Part shown: piece by piece, positions 40,858 through 50,200 of the stretch
Numbering within the stretch: position 1 is the first letter of the stretch
Layout of the letters: every line of letters begins with the position of its first letter
Origin: a virus
Direction: 5' to 3' (one strand)
Virus record (IMG/VR): IMGVR_UViG_3300020416_000011
Coordinates: 1-50,689 of that record
DNA: 50,689 nucleotides
Position numbers and translations under genes: made by a program
Notes under the pieces: model-generated
Told to the model about the DNA's origin: nothing
What the model saw: only the letters and a program-made list of their open reading frames with translations
Database searches by the model: none

Positions 40858-43662
40858 TTATACCTCGATTGCTTGTCTTATGACTTTTATAGTCATGTTA
40901 TCTGTTGAAGCAGGAGTTACTCTTAGTCTTACATTACCAGAGTTAATATCTGCGTCGAACGTGGCCTGTGCACCATTATCGAATATAGATGCATACTGTG
41001 TTAAATAAACTGTTGTTCCATCATGGAATAATAATAGTTCTAATGCTTGGAAATCGGTATCTGTACTATTTGTAATAGAGATAAGATACTTTGCAGTTCT
41101 AAATGTAGCTGCTGCAAAAGAGTCAACTGTTTGTGTTCCTGTTGAACTACTAGAAAGCGTAGCGACATCGAATCCACCAACTTCATCAATGTGTAGTTTT
41201 TGTGGTGGGTTAGTATCTTGAATACCTACTGAGCCTGCTACTTTTACTAAATCGCCAGTACCATTACCTAATGTTACGTGTCCTGTAGTTTCTAATGTAG
41301 CTGTTGCAATGTTTCCTGACATTGATATAGCTGTACCATTTAGTGTTCCTGTAAGTGTACCACCACCTAATGATAAGTGAGTATCGTCATTTGCTAGTTT
41401 TATCCAGTTGCCTGCATGAGCATAGTAACCTTTACCTGTTCCATGAACGTGTGCAAACATACCATGGTATGTAGAAGCACTTGGTAAATCGCCTTCTGCT
41501 GAGTACACATTAGCAAATAGCACTTTGTTGCCATCACCATCAAGATCTCCTGATAGAGTGGTTGTGCCTTCTAATGTTAGACTTGAAGCTATCTGTGTAG
41601 TTGAGACTGCATTAGCTGCTATCTCAGAACTTCCAACAGCGTTAGCTGCTATCTTACCTGCTGTAACTGAATTATCTGCTAACTTAGCTGTTTCTACAAC
41701 ACCAGACGCTAAGTGTATTGCATCAATACTACCTGTTACTAGCTCTGATGAATCTACTGAGTTTGCTCCCATCAAGTCTGCTGTGATAGTGCCACTTGGA
41801 ATTTGAGTTGCTGTAACTGAGTTTTGTGCTATCTCTGAACTTCCAACTGCATTTGCTTGTATCTTTGCAGCTGTAATAGAGTTACCTGCTAATTGTGCAG
41901 TATTAACCTGAGCATCGTCTATATGCTTTGTTAAGATAGAGTTCTGAGCAATGAGTGCGCTAGTTACTGCGTTTGCTGCAATCTCTCTGGTAGTAACATT
42001 ATTCTCTGCTATCATCGCTGATTCTACAGCGTTTGCTTGAATTGTTGCTGTACCTGTTACATTACCTGCACCTGTAAATGAAGATGATGTCCAAACAACA
42101 TCTCCAGTCATTCCAATTGTTCTTCCAGTTGCTAAGGCAGTTGCTGTTGTAGCGTTACCTGTTAATGCACCTTCAACATTTGCTACAAGAGTTCCAGTTG
42201 TTACTGTTAAATCTCCTGTGCTAGTACCTGTGAATGTACCAGTACCCATTTTGAACTTGTCTTCACTTTCATCAAATCCTATGAAAGCATTATCTGAACT
42301 TCCTCTTTCCATGACAATACCTTGGTCTCCTGATGGAGAACCTGATTGTCCGTTACCAAGTTCGATTAGTTTATCTGTGATAACTGTATTAGTAGATGAA
42401 GCAGTTGTTGTGCTACCATTAACTGTTAAGTTACCTGATAATGTGACGTTACCTGTAAATGTTTGACCACCTAAAGCATCTGATTTAAGTTCAGAAGCTG
42501 ATACAGAGTTCGCTGCTAATTGATCCGCTGTGATTTGTGCGTCATCAATATGCTGAGTTAATATAGCATTATCTGCTATCTTAGCTGATGTTACTGCATC
42601 ATCTGCAATATCACCTGTTGCGATTGTACCATCTAGTATTTGGTCAGTAGTAATCTGTCCATCATCAATATGTCTTGTTAAAATTGAATTAGAAGCTATC
42701 TTTGCAGAAGTAACATTATTAGCAGCTATCTTCGCTGTAGTAACGTTAAGGTCTGTAATCTTTGCAGTAGTTACTGCATCAGTTGATAGATGAATAGTAT
42801 CAATAGACCCAGTAATAAGTTCTGCACTATCTACTGAGTTTGCAGCTATTTGGTCTGCTGTGATTTGGTTATCATCAATATGTCTTGTTAAGATTGAGTT
42901 AGATGCTATCTTTGTAGCGTCTACACTATTATCAGCTATTTTTGCTGTTGTTACTACGTTTGCTGCTAAATGTATAGTATCTATACTACCAGTAATAAGT
43001 TCTGAACTATCTACTGAGTTTGCTCCTAATTGTGTGGAAGTAATACTTCCGTCTGCTATCTTAGCTGCTGTGACTGCGTTATCAGCAATCTTTGCAGTTG
43101 TTACGTTAGCATTTGTAATTTTTGCTGTAGTTACTGCGTCGGTAGATAGATGAATTGTATCTATACTTCCTGTTACTAATTCTGCGCTATCAACAGAGTT
43201 TGCCGCTAAGTGTAAAGCTGCGACTGCTCCTGTTGCTATCTCTTCAGCAGTAATAGTATTTTCTGCTATTTTTGCAGAGGTTACTGAGTTGTCTGCTAGT
43301 TTAGCAGTTGTAATATTACCCGCGGCGATCTTTGCCGAAGTAACTTGTAAAGATCCTATATGAATAGTATCAATACTTCCTGTTACCAATTCTGATGAAT
43401 CCACTGAGTTAGCTGCTATTGCTGCTGCGTCAATAGAATTATCACCTACGGCTGTGACTGCCGATGCTTGTAATTGTGCTGCTCCGATAGCATTAGTTGC
43501 TACTTCGGAGGTGCCTACCGCGTTTGCTGCAATTTCTGATGCTCCAATAGCATTGGCAGCTATCTCGCTCGCAGTAACGGAATTGCTTACAATTTCTACG
43601 CTTCCAACTGCGTTTGCCTCAAGCGTGGAGACAATTGCGTTTTCCTTTCCTATGAGTGCCAT
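40858..43662 (-). CDS. tail fibre protein with decapeptide repeats
   Basis: A 934-residue fibre. Residues about 5-400 and 570-720 are tandem ten-residue repeats of the form V-T-x-x-K-I-A-x-N-A, interrupted by the longer SVDSSELVTGSIDTIHL unit, which predicts a left- or right-handed beta-helix shaft. Between them is a non-repetitive domain with SGNLTVNGSTTTASS and QGIVMERGSSDNAFIGF, found in many phage fibres. The C-terminal 150 residues (after KLHIDEVGGFDV) form a separate beta-rich tip. No chaperone or peptidase domain is visible. Confidence 0.88.
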   Translation of the reverse strand: MALIGKENAIVSTLEANAVGSVEIVSNSVTASEIAANAIGASEIAANAVGTSEVATNAIGAAQLQASAVTAVGDNSIDAAAIAANSVDSSELVTGSIDTIHIGSLQVTSAKIAAGNITTAKLADNSVTSAKIAENTITAEEIATGAVAALHLAANSVDSAELVTGSIDTIHLSTDAVTTAKITNANVTTAKIADNAVTAAKIADGSITSTQLGANSVDSSELITGSIDTIHLAANVVTTAKIADNSVDATKIASNSILTRHIDDNQITADQIAANSVDSAELITGSIDTIHLSTDAVTTAKITDLNVTTAKIAANNVTSAKIASNSILTRHIDDGQITTDQILDGTIATGDIADDAVTSAKIADNAILTQHIDDAQITADQLAANSVSASELKSDALGGQTFTGNVTLSGNLTVNGSTTTASSTNTVITDKLIELGNGQSGSPSGDQGIVMERGSSDNAFIGFDESEDKFKMGTGTFTGTSTGDLTVTTGTLVANVEGALTGNATTATALATGRTIGMTGDVVWTSSSFTGAGNVTGTATIQANAVESAMIAENNVTTREIAANAVTSALIAQNSILTKHIDDAQVNTAQLAGNSITAAKIQANAVGSSEIAQNSVTATQIPSGTITADLMGANSVDSSELVTGSIDAIHLASGVVETAKLADNSVTAGKIAANAVGSSEIAANAVSTTQIASSLTLEGTTTLSGDLDGDGNKVLFANVYSAEGDLPSASTYHGMFAHVHGTGKGYYAHAGNWIKLANDDTHLSLGGGTLTGTLNGTAISMSGNIATATLETTGHVTLGNGTGDLVKVAGSVGIQDTNPPQKLHIDEVGGFDVATLSSSSTGTQTVDSFAAATFRTAKYLISITNSTDTDFQALELLLFHDGTTVYLTQYASIFDNGAQATFDADINSGNVRLRVTPASTDNMTIKVIRQAIEV
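41560..43600 (-). repeat. 30-bp coding repeats in the decapeptide fibre
   Basis: Tandem, diverged 30-bp units (ten codons) in two blocks, about 41560-42050 and 42480-43600. Larger composite copies are also visible: the segment encoding DSSELVTGSIDTIHL recurs at several positions with small changes, showing past duplication of multi-unit blocks. Confidence 0.75.
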
Positions 43663-43663
43663 G

Positions 43664-43996
43664 TTATGTTTGCTCCAGATACGATAGAACTACATCTATC
43701 GAGCTTGCAACATTTGAATTTACTTTTATAATATCACCAGCTTCCATTACAATTTTACCCTCTCCACCTACAGCTACAACTGTTGAGCTGCTTGGTATTG
43801 GAGAGCTTTTTAATACAGTCACGTGATTACTGGTACTTGCGTCAAAGAATTCTACTGTTCCTTCTACTGCTCCACCGCTTTGATTAGCTAGGTAGAGTCC
43901 AATAATTGTAACTGTAGTAGCTGAAGGACAAGTGTAAACTGTCGTTAAAGTTGTACCCACGTTTATTGCTGTTGCTGTTTTAAATGCTGATGCCAT
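43664..43996 (-). CDS. small virion-type beta protein
   Basis: A 110-residue protein with a beta-sandwich look: TVTIIGLYLANQSGG, GTVEFFDAS and DIIKVNSNVASSIDVVLSYLE. This resembles small phage head- or tail-decoration proteins annotated near fibre genes. It is 1 nt from the decapeptide fibre gene. The exact place in the virion is unknown. Confidence 0.72.
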   Translation of the reverse strand: MASAFKTATAINVGTTLTTVYTCPSATTVTIIGLYLANQSGGAVEGTVEFFDASTSNHVTVLKSSPIPSSSTVVAVGGEGKIVMEAGDIIKVNSNVASSIDVVLSYLEQT

Positions 43997-44000
43997 GTTG

Positions 44001-44210
44001 CTATCCTAATGCTATAGTAAAGGCTAAGATGTCGTCCTCTGTTGCTATCCCTTCTGTATGAGAAGCAACAGTTACAATATTACCACCCGAGTCTTTAGTA
44101 TAAATCTTTTTATCAGCCGTGTTCATAGCAATCTCATGCGTAGCTAAATCACTACTGCTAGGGGCTGAGCTTGCTGATTCCGACCTTTTTATTTTAATTA
44201 CCTGTGCCAC
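44001..44210 (-). CDS. short fibre-N-terminus-like protein
   Basis: A 69-residue protein starting MAQVIKIKRSESASSAPSSS and continuing LATHEIAMNTADKKIYTKDSGG, the same N-terminal base domain that starts the adjacent 511-residue fibre (MAQTIKIKRSTSTS). It may be a stand-alone adaptor or the remnant of a duplicated fibre. It ends ILAFTIALG. Its ATG overlaps the stop of the long fibre by 1 nt. Confidence 0.72.
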   Translation of the reverse strand: MAQVIKIKRSESASSAPSSSDLATHEIAMNTADKKIYTKDSGGNIVTVASHTEGIATEDDILAFTIALG

Positions 44211-45745
44211 TAGAACGTACCCCCATCTAGTGTATTAGACCATGTGACTGTTGAGGACGCTCCAACTTGGAGTAACTGCCCTACGCTGTTTGTTGAGTCA
44301 TATGTTCCAATTGAAAGTTTTGAATAACCACCATTGGCACCATTAGCACCAAATAGTATGTCACCGTTAGCTGTTGCTGATATACCTTTCAGACTTAGAT
44401 TTGCTCCACTATTGTGAGAGATTGTTTTATTATCTACGTCTACTGAAATAGTATTCCCTGTTTTTGTAAGGGCGTTACCAGCGTCGATTTGTCCAGCACC
44501 TGAGAACTGTGTAAATACAATGTTATCTGTACCAAGAGTTGCTGTTCCTGTTATTGAAGTTAAAACATAAGCGTTATCTGCGTTAGAAGAACCTGCTTCT
44601 ACGAATGTAAATAATCCGCCTGTAACTTCAGCAGCTGAATCTGCATCTTCTGCTCTTGTTAGTACACCTGCTACGCCTACGGCTGGAGCTGTTGTAACTT
44701 TATAGATACCATTCTGTGTTTGTGTGGTCTGGTCTTTGACAAGAACTCTGTCGTTAGCAGCTAGGTTTACACCATCAATTGCCTGTACGCCTGTAGCGTC
44801 AAAAGTAAGAGTTCCTGCTCCGTTGTTATATGTAACAGATAGATTAGCTGTTGTTGCTAATTTAACTGAATCTTTTATGTCGAGTGCTTGTTTTACACTA
44901 TCAACATATGCTTTGGTAGTAGCATCTGTACTTGCTGTTGGAGTACCTACATTAGTTACTCTGTTTGCTCCCATATCAACAGTTTGTGAACCAGCGACTG
45001 TAAAGCCTCCGTCAAAGTCTGCTGAAGGAGTGAATGTTGCAGTACCTGTAACAGTAACGGTGTCACCACCCGCGTTACCTAAGGTTACATTACCATTCAT
45101 TGTAGTATTGCCATCTACATTTAATGTAGAATCTAAATCTACTCCACTTTGTACATTTAATGTACCAGCTATTACTGTGTCTCCGTCTCCAGAAGCTACT
45201 GTAAATTTGTCTGTTCCTACTAAGAAATTGCCACTCTGTACATCAACTCCTGCAGTTTCTACATTCTTACCAAATACTACTTTCTCTCCTGAGTTTGTAG
45301 TTACAAATTTAAGATATGAGTTACCTGCTTCCTTGATATCCAATGCAGTCGCACTATTGTCGGGCATTGTAAGGGCATTTGCTTGACCAGAAATATCAAT
45401 TGTACCACCATGAGTAACAACTAAGTTACTAGTAGGTGCAATTGTTAAGTTTCCTGATGATGTTGAGATAGTGTTACTTGAACCAGTAACTACTATATTA
45501 CCTGATTTTAATTGGTCTATCTTACTGTTAGCATCAACTAATACTGCTGAACTTGCTGTTAATGTACCAGCAGAGTGGTCTAACATCTCAACGTATAGAG
45601 CACCGCCGATTGCAGTTACAGCACTAGAGGAAGGGTGACCAATAAATAGCTTATTACTATTTGAAGAATACGCTAACTCACCAGCACCAAGCGAACCCGG
45701 TGCGGAAGTACTGGTACTTCTTTTAATTTTAATGGTTTGTGCCAT
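44210..45745 (-). CDS. tail fibre protein
   Basis: A 511-residue fibre. The N-terminal base domain (MAQTIKIKRS, then LGAGELAYSSNSNKLFIGH) attaches to the virion. The middle contains TMNGNVTLGNAGGDTVTVTG-type shaft strands and a conserved VTNVGTPTASTDATTKAYVDS helix found in many phage fibres. The C-terminal third has NGIYKVTTAPAVG and ISVDVDNKTISH segments. No enzymatic domain recognised. Confidence 0.88.
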   Translation of the reverse strand: MAQTIKIKRSTSTSAPGSLGAGELAYSSNSNKLFIGHPSSSAVTAIGGALYVEMLDHSAGTLTASSAVLVDANSKIDQLKSGNIVVTGSSNTISTSSGNLTIAPTSNLVVTHGGTIDISGQANALTMPDNSATALDIKEAGNSYLKFVTTNSGEKVVFGKNVETAGVDVQSGNFLVGTDKFTVASGDGDTVIAGTLNVQSGVDLDSTLNVDGNTTMNGNVTLGNAGGDTVTVTGTATFTPSADFDGGFTVAGSQTVDMGANRVTNVGTPTASTDATTKAYVDSVKQALDIKDSVKLATTANLSVTYNNGAGTLTFDATGVQAIDGVNLAANDRVLVKDQTTQTQNGIYKVTTAPAVGVAGVLTRAEDADSAAEVTGGLFTFVEAGSSNADNAYVLTSITGTATLGTDNIVFTQFSGAGQIDAGNALTKTGNTISVDVDNKTISHNSGANLSLKGISATANGDILFGANGANGGYSKLSIGTYDSTNSVGQLLQVGASSTVTWSNTLDGGTF

Positions 45746-45764
45746 GATTGTTTCCTATATGAGC

Positions 45765-46145
45765 TTAAAAGCTCCCTGCGTCTATAGTGTCTGAGTCCGC
45801 TGAACTGTTTCCTATCATTACAGGAACAAAAGCAAAGTTTCCTGCAGACGTTTCTCTATAGATCTTTAACTGATTATCGTCAGTATCGTAAAAGAAATCT
45901 CCTTCTGCTAGATTAGTTGTTCCTGCAGTTGGAGCCGTTGTTTGAACGAAGAACTGATCTGCTAGTTGCAGAAGTGCCTGTTCTACCGTTGACGCATCTG
46001 AGATAGTTCTCGCTGCGTTTTGAAAAGTAATACCTTGTGCGTCTGTAGCCGCACCAGCAATAGCTGTTGAGATAGTAAGCTCAGTTACATTATTAGTTAC
46101 GCCTACTGACGTAGTTTCTGGGGTAATTGTTAATTTAACTGCCAT
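45765..46145 (-). CDS. structural protein, probable baseplate or fibre connector
   Basis: A 126-residue protein with NVTELTISTAIAGAATDAQG and FFYDTDDNQLKIYRETSAGNFAFVPV, a common fibre-associated motif that ends many short phage appendage proteins. It overlaps the following gene start by 1 nt. A GAGCTT/AAGCTC hairpin covers its stop codon (45761-45774). Confidence 0.75.
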   Translation of the reverse strand: MAVKLTITPETTSVGVTNNVTELTISTAIAGAATDAQGITFQNAARTISDASTVEQALLQLADQFFVQTTAPTAGTTNLAEGDFFYDTDDNQLKIYRETSAGNFAFVPVMIGNSSADSDTIDAGSF

Positions 46146-46483
46146 TATCTAGTAACCTCTGGAGTGACTCTTGCCACGCCCTGTAGTAATCTATTTACTG
46201 TACCATTTGAAGTATTTACTAATTCTAAGTCGTAATAATATTTACCTGACGCAATGGCTGCTGTTACCGAATTGGTCAACGCCATTTTTAGTTTTCCACC
46301 TGACGCATTAGTAATTGTGCAAGTAAAGTCTGCTGTTTTTGTAGAAGACGTTGGTGATGGACGTAACTGTGCCCGCGCTGTATGTGTTGCGAGAGGGGTA
46401 GCTACACCACCTTCTGAAATCGCTACTTCAATAGCAAAATCTGATCCTTGGTCAATAACTATATCGTAAGTTCCTGCTGCCAT
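46145..46483 (-). CDS. small Ig-like virion protein
   Basis: A 112-residue protein beginning YDIVIDQGSDFAIEVAI and continuing HTARAQLRPSPTSSTKTADF, the pattern of a frequent phage structural beta-sandwich protein. It is the first gene behind promoter P6 and starts the leftward structural operon. TAGGAG lies about 12 nt before the ATG. Confidence 0.78.
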   Translation of the reverse strand: MAAGTYDIVIDQGSDFAIEVAISEGGVATPLATHTARAQLRPSPTSSTKTADFTCTITNASGGKLKMALTNSVTAAIASGKYYYDLELVNTSNGTVNRLLQGVARVTPEVTR

Positions 46484-46508
46484 ATTAAAATTATACTCCT
46501 ATTTGTAA

Positions 46509-46537
46509 ATTATAGCAAAAATCATAGGTGATGTCAA
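46509..46537 (-). promoter_or_regulatory. sigma70-type promoter P6 for the structural operon
   Basis: On the minus strand TTGACA (46537-46532), 17 bp, TATAAT (46514-46509), preceded by TTTAGTTC. The spacer reads TCACCTATGATTTTTGC, close to the CCTCATATTTTT motif of P5. Transcription should start near 46502 and leaves a leader with TAGGAG before the ATG at 46483. It can drive the leftward genes to 35749. Confidence 0.83.
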
Positions 46538-46551
46538 GAACTAAATTTGGA

Positions 46552-46635
46552 ACGTCAATTATTTTGGTTTGCTATAGCTCTGCTTAATCAATTCTCAGAA
46601 ACATAACCAAAAATTCATGGTGATGTTTTTGACGT
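46552..46635. repeat. nested inverted repeats in the structural intergenic region
   Basis: ACGTCAA (46552-46558) pairs with TTGACGT (46629-46635), and TTTTGGTT (46562-46569) pairs with AACCAAAA (46605-46612). The inner loop contains the palindrome GCTATAGC (46571-46578). The arms are unequal, so this is not a simple terminator. It lies between the acetyltransferase stop and the -35 of P6 and may bind a regulator or slow transcription from upstream. Confidence 0.5.
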
Positions 46636-46637
46636 GT

Positions 46638-47276
46638 TTATGAATATGACCAAGTTACATCAGCCCAATCTGAATCTCCAGCTTTTAGATCTCTATATTG
46701 TGCTATGGTTGCCTCATTGTGTTCAAGGTTTTGTGCTTCTAAATGAAACTCGCCAGGAGTTGTAGTTGTAGTTCCTGTTAAATCAAATCCTAAACCGTCC
46801 CACTTTGTTCGAGTTGCAGATACTGCGTTATTGTGACCTGCATTACCAGGCGCTTGAAACCAGGCATTTATATGTGTCATATTCCATCTCTCCATCATTC
46901 CGAGCGTCATTATATTGTGGTCTGAAAAATATCCTTTGCCTCTTTCGTTAGGGTCAATCATACCGAATCTTACATTCATTTTACCTGCCTCTGCTCCGAA
47001 TACCCAAGTACTAATTCCTATAGGTGTACCTGATTTTTCAGAAACATAAGTTGCTAGTAGAAGATTATCATTATCGTATGTATGTATATTTGTTTCATTA
47101 AAGTTATCATTATTTAGTAACATTCTACTAAATCTATTAAGTCTTGCAATATAAGTAGTAGTTCCTTGTGGAAAATCTTTCCAACATCTCATAAAGAAGT
47201 CTTGATCTGCTGAAGTTTCTTGAAGGGGTCTAAATTTCCACCCATTACTTGCTGTGCATATTGTTGTTGCTGCCAT
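46638..47276 (-). CDS. GNAT-family acetyltransferase-like protein
   Basis: A 212-residue protein with the GNAT acetyl-CoA loop ERGKGYFSDHNIM (R-G-x-G) after a central strand (MNVRFGMIDP), preceded by LATYVSEKSGTPIGIS. The C-terminal part after residue 165 has TTTTTPGEFHLEA. It lies 7 nt behind the large fibre gene with AGGAG before the ATG. It may acetylate a virion or host protein, or be a structural protein using a GNAT fold. Confidence 0.72.
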   Translation of the reverse strand: MAATTICTASNGWKFRPLQETSADQDFFMRCWKDFPQGTTTYIARLNRFSRMLLNNDNFNETNIHTYDNDNLLLATYVSEKSGTPIGISTWVFGAEAGKMNVRFGMIDPNERGKGYFSDHNIMTLGMMERWNMTHINAWFQAPGNAGHNNAVSATRTKWDGLGFDLTGTTTTTPGEFHLEAQNLEHNEATIAQYRDLKAGDSDWADVTWSYS

Positions 47277-47283
47277 GTTTCTC

Positions 47284-50200
47284 CTATTGTTTACTATTAT
47301 GTACTAACATACCGTCTACATAATAGGTGTGTTCATTATCAACTGTAATATTCCATACAGTTCTTTTTATATTTACTAGTTCTATTCTCTCTACTTCTCC
47401 CGCCGTAGTCATATCTCCCACTTCTATTTCTTGTGGTTGGAGTTCTATTCTGTGTCCAAACTCTACATGTTCTTTGTAGTATTCTTCTGGGTCAATACAG
47501 CACCAGCCTTTATCTTCTATCCATACTGGGTGTCCTGCTGTAAGTTGTATATCGTTTAGTTTGTACCAGTAATCAACTTCAAATGATTCTTTTTTAGTAA
47601 CTGTACCATTTTTTATCTTTTGTCCTACTTCTAAACTTTCAATAGCTTGTTGTCCTTCTTCTAAGTCTACGAGAGTACCAGGAAGGAAACAGCCTCCACC
47701 GCCGCCTCCGCCGCCTCCGCCGCCGCCTCCAGAAGAACTTGTATCAATAATATAACAACTCATATCAATTGTTAAACCACTTTGAGTATGTGTAACAGTA
47801 ATAGTTTTAGTTGTTGCATTACTTCCAAAAGTTGAAGAAGACCACGCATCAGCTCCTGTGCCTGTATTTGTAAGAGCAAAACCACTCACATTGTCTCCAC
47901 TTCTAGACCATGTGTAAGTACAACTTTGAGAAGATACACTATCTAGTGGGTGGTCAACTGTGATTGTACCTGTTGTATTATTTGCACTATAGTTAGACCC
48001 GTCTGTAGTACTGAATGAACTTGCTTGTGCACCAGTAGATACAAAGATACTACTAAACTCAAAGTCTGCTTGTTTTGTAATTGTAGCACCGCCCGCTAAA
48101 TGAGCGTCAATAATTGAGATATTTGATAAGTCTCCATAATTTCCACTAAATGATGAAGTACCTGCTCCAATCGCTGCTCTAGCTGTTGCTGCATTACTTG
48201 ATGTGATAGCTGCGAGTCGAGGGAAGTCGGCTGCATCAAATCGAGCTGTAGCTATCTTACCTGTTAAATCTGCCGCAGAACCACTAAATGACGAAGTACC
48301 TGCTCCAATGCTAGTTCTAAAAGTAGAAGCATTGGTAATAGCATTGGCTACTAGAGTCTGGTTTATACCAGTTAAAAAGTTTGAGTCATTAGTTAACTCT
48401 GAAACAGCACTAGGTATAGTAGGTTTCCCACTTAGAGCACTATAAGCCCCACTAAACGATGAAGTACCAGCTCCTATTGCAGTACGAGCTGCACTAGCAT
48501 TAGCAGCTGTAATAACTCCTAAAGTTGGAAAATCACTTACACTAAATCTATCTTCAGATATAAAACCTGAAAGGTCTGCTGCAGAACCACTAAATGATGA
48601 AGTACCAGCTCCAATATTATTCCTAAAAGTAGTAGCGTTACCTCCAATATTAGCTCCAGTAATATTCATAGGAGTAAATCCTAATCCTGAAGTTATACTA
48701 GTACTTAAATTAGTAAAGTCAAAACTATACTCTAAATCTATTAAGTCTGTTATAGAAGATTTGTCAAAGTATATAAATGGAGTTGACCATACCCAACTCC
48801 CTGAAGCATCAGTACCATTTGACTGCCAAACTGTGACAGTACTTGAATGAGATAGTGAAGACTTAGTCCATACATTATTACCAGTAGAAGTAGAAGTTAT
48901 TTCTCCAACTGGTTTTGATGGTGCAGTTGAAAATCTAGCCGCTCCTGTTTTACCATAGTATACGACTGCGGCATTTGAACCATCATCTCCTTTATCGCCT
49001 TTCTCATGGATTGCATGAACAAAGGCCGTAGACCAATCTGCTGCAGCAACTGATACTGATGTATCATTGATACTTCCTGTAACTACGCAGGTAACTGCAT
49101 GAACTTTTGCTCCGTCTGCTGGGGTTGATCCAAAGGAAGGAGGTGTTAAGTTCCAAGAACTTGCATTGCCCCCTGTAAGTGTAAGTACGCCTGTTAGGAA
49201 ATTATAAGTTGCTGTTGGGTCAGCAGGTGCGCTACCTGTAGTAACATCTGAGTAAATAATTAACTCTTTTGCCATTGTACCTTCGAGTCTGTATGGTGTT
49301 CCCCAAGTAAATCCTGTAGCACCAGTAGCTTTTGTTCCTTCTACAGCGAAAAGTACACCAGTACCACTTGGTACATTATCACTCCAAGTATATGTAGTAC
49401 TGCTAATTGTAAAGTTTGCGGGAGTAGTTGCTGTACCGTTTGTAGATGCTGTAACATCTGAAGCATCAGTGCCTGCTGGTACTCTTACAAATGCAAAGTT
49501 TACAGTACCACCAGCTGCTCCATCAGCTCCTGTCTTACTTTTTGTAAGTGTTTGAGTTACTGGAAAAGTAAAAGCAGTTCCACTAGTATCTTTACCTGTA
49601 ATTGTATAAGTTAGAATTATTTTGTCAGTACCATCTGACATTCCTGAATGGTCGCCAATAGTTACAAATCTTTGTCCACTACTTCCTGTAGAAGATATTG
49701 TTCCTTCTGTAATATTAGAATCATTATTAACACTTACTGTCCAATGTCCATTAGTAGTTCCTGAGCCATCATAATCTAGTAGCTTCACTCCTTGATACAT
49801 TTTTATAGTACCACCACTACCTGTATAGTTACCTACTACGCCATCTTTACTTGCTGGGAATACGTGTGCTATATTATCAAAGATAGGTTGTACTGCTCCT
49901 TCAAATAGTTCTACTATATGAAGTTGAGTAGTATCTGAAGCACCGCCATCATCTGCGTGTAAAGTATATGTAAGTGTCATGTCGTCTACTATTTGAGACG
50001 AACTTACTGTGGCAGTAGCTTTTCCATTTGTAATTGTATTGTTTGTTGTTGCACTACCTCCGCTTACAGACCATGTTCCATTTTGAGTTGTATTTGTACA
50101 TTGTGCTGTAACTGTAATACTTGATGGGTGGAAGAAAGTGAAATCAGAAGTTCCCCCTCCTTCATCAGGGAAAATCTCTTTTGTCATCATTTGAGAATCA

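Noticed and set aside
44724-45386. Plus-strand 220-codon frame
   Set aside because: Lies wholly antisense to the 511-residue fibre, has no family features and owes its length to the low stop density of the complementary Thr/Ser/Ala codons.
45761-45774. GAGCTT/AAGCTC hairpin as a terminator
   Set aside because: No T run follows in either direction and the downstream fibre gene is in the same operon. At most a processing or pausing site.
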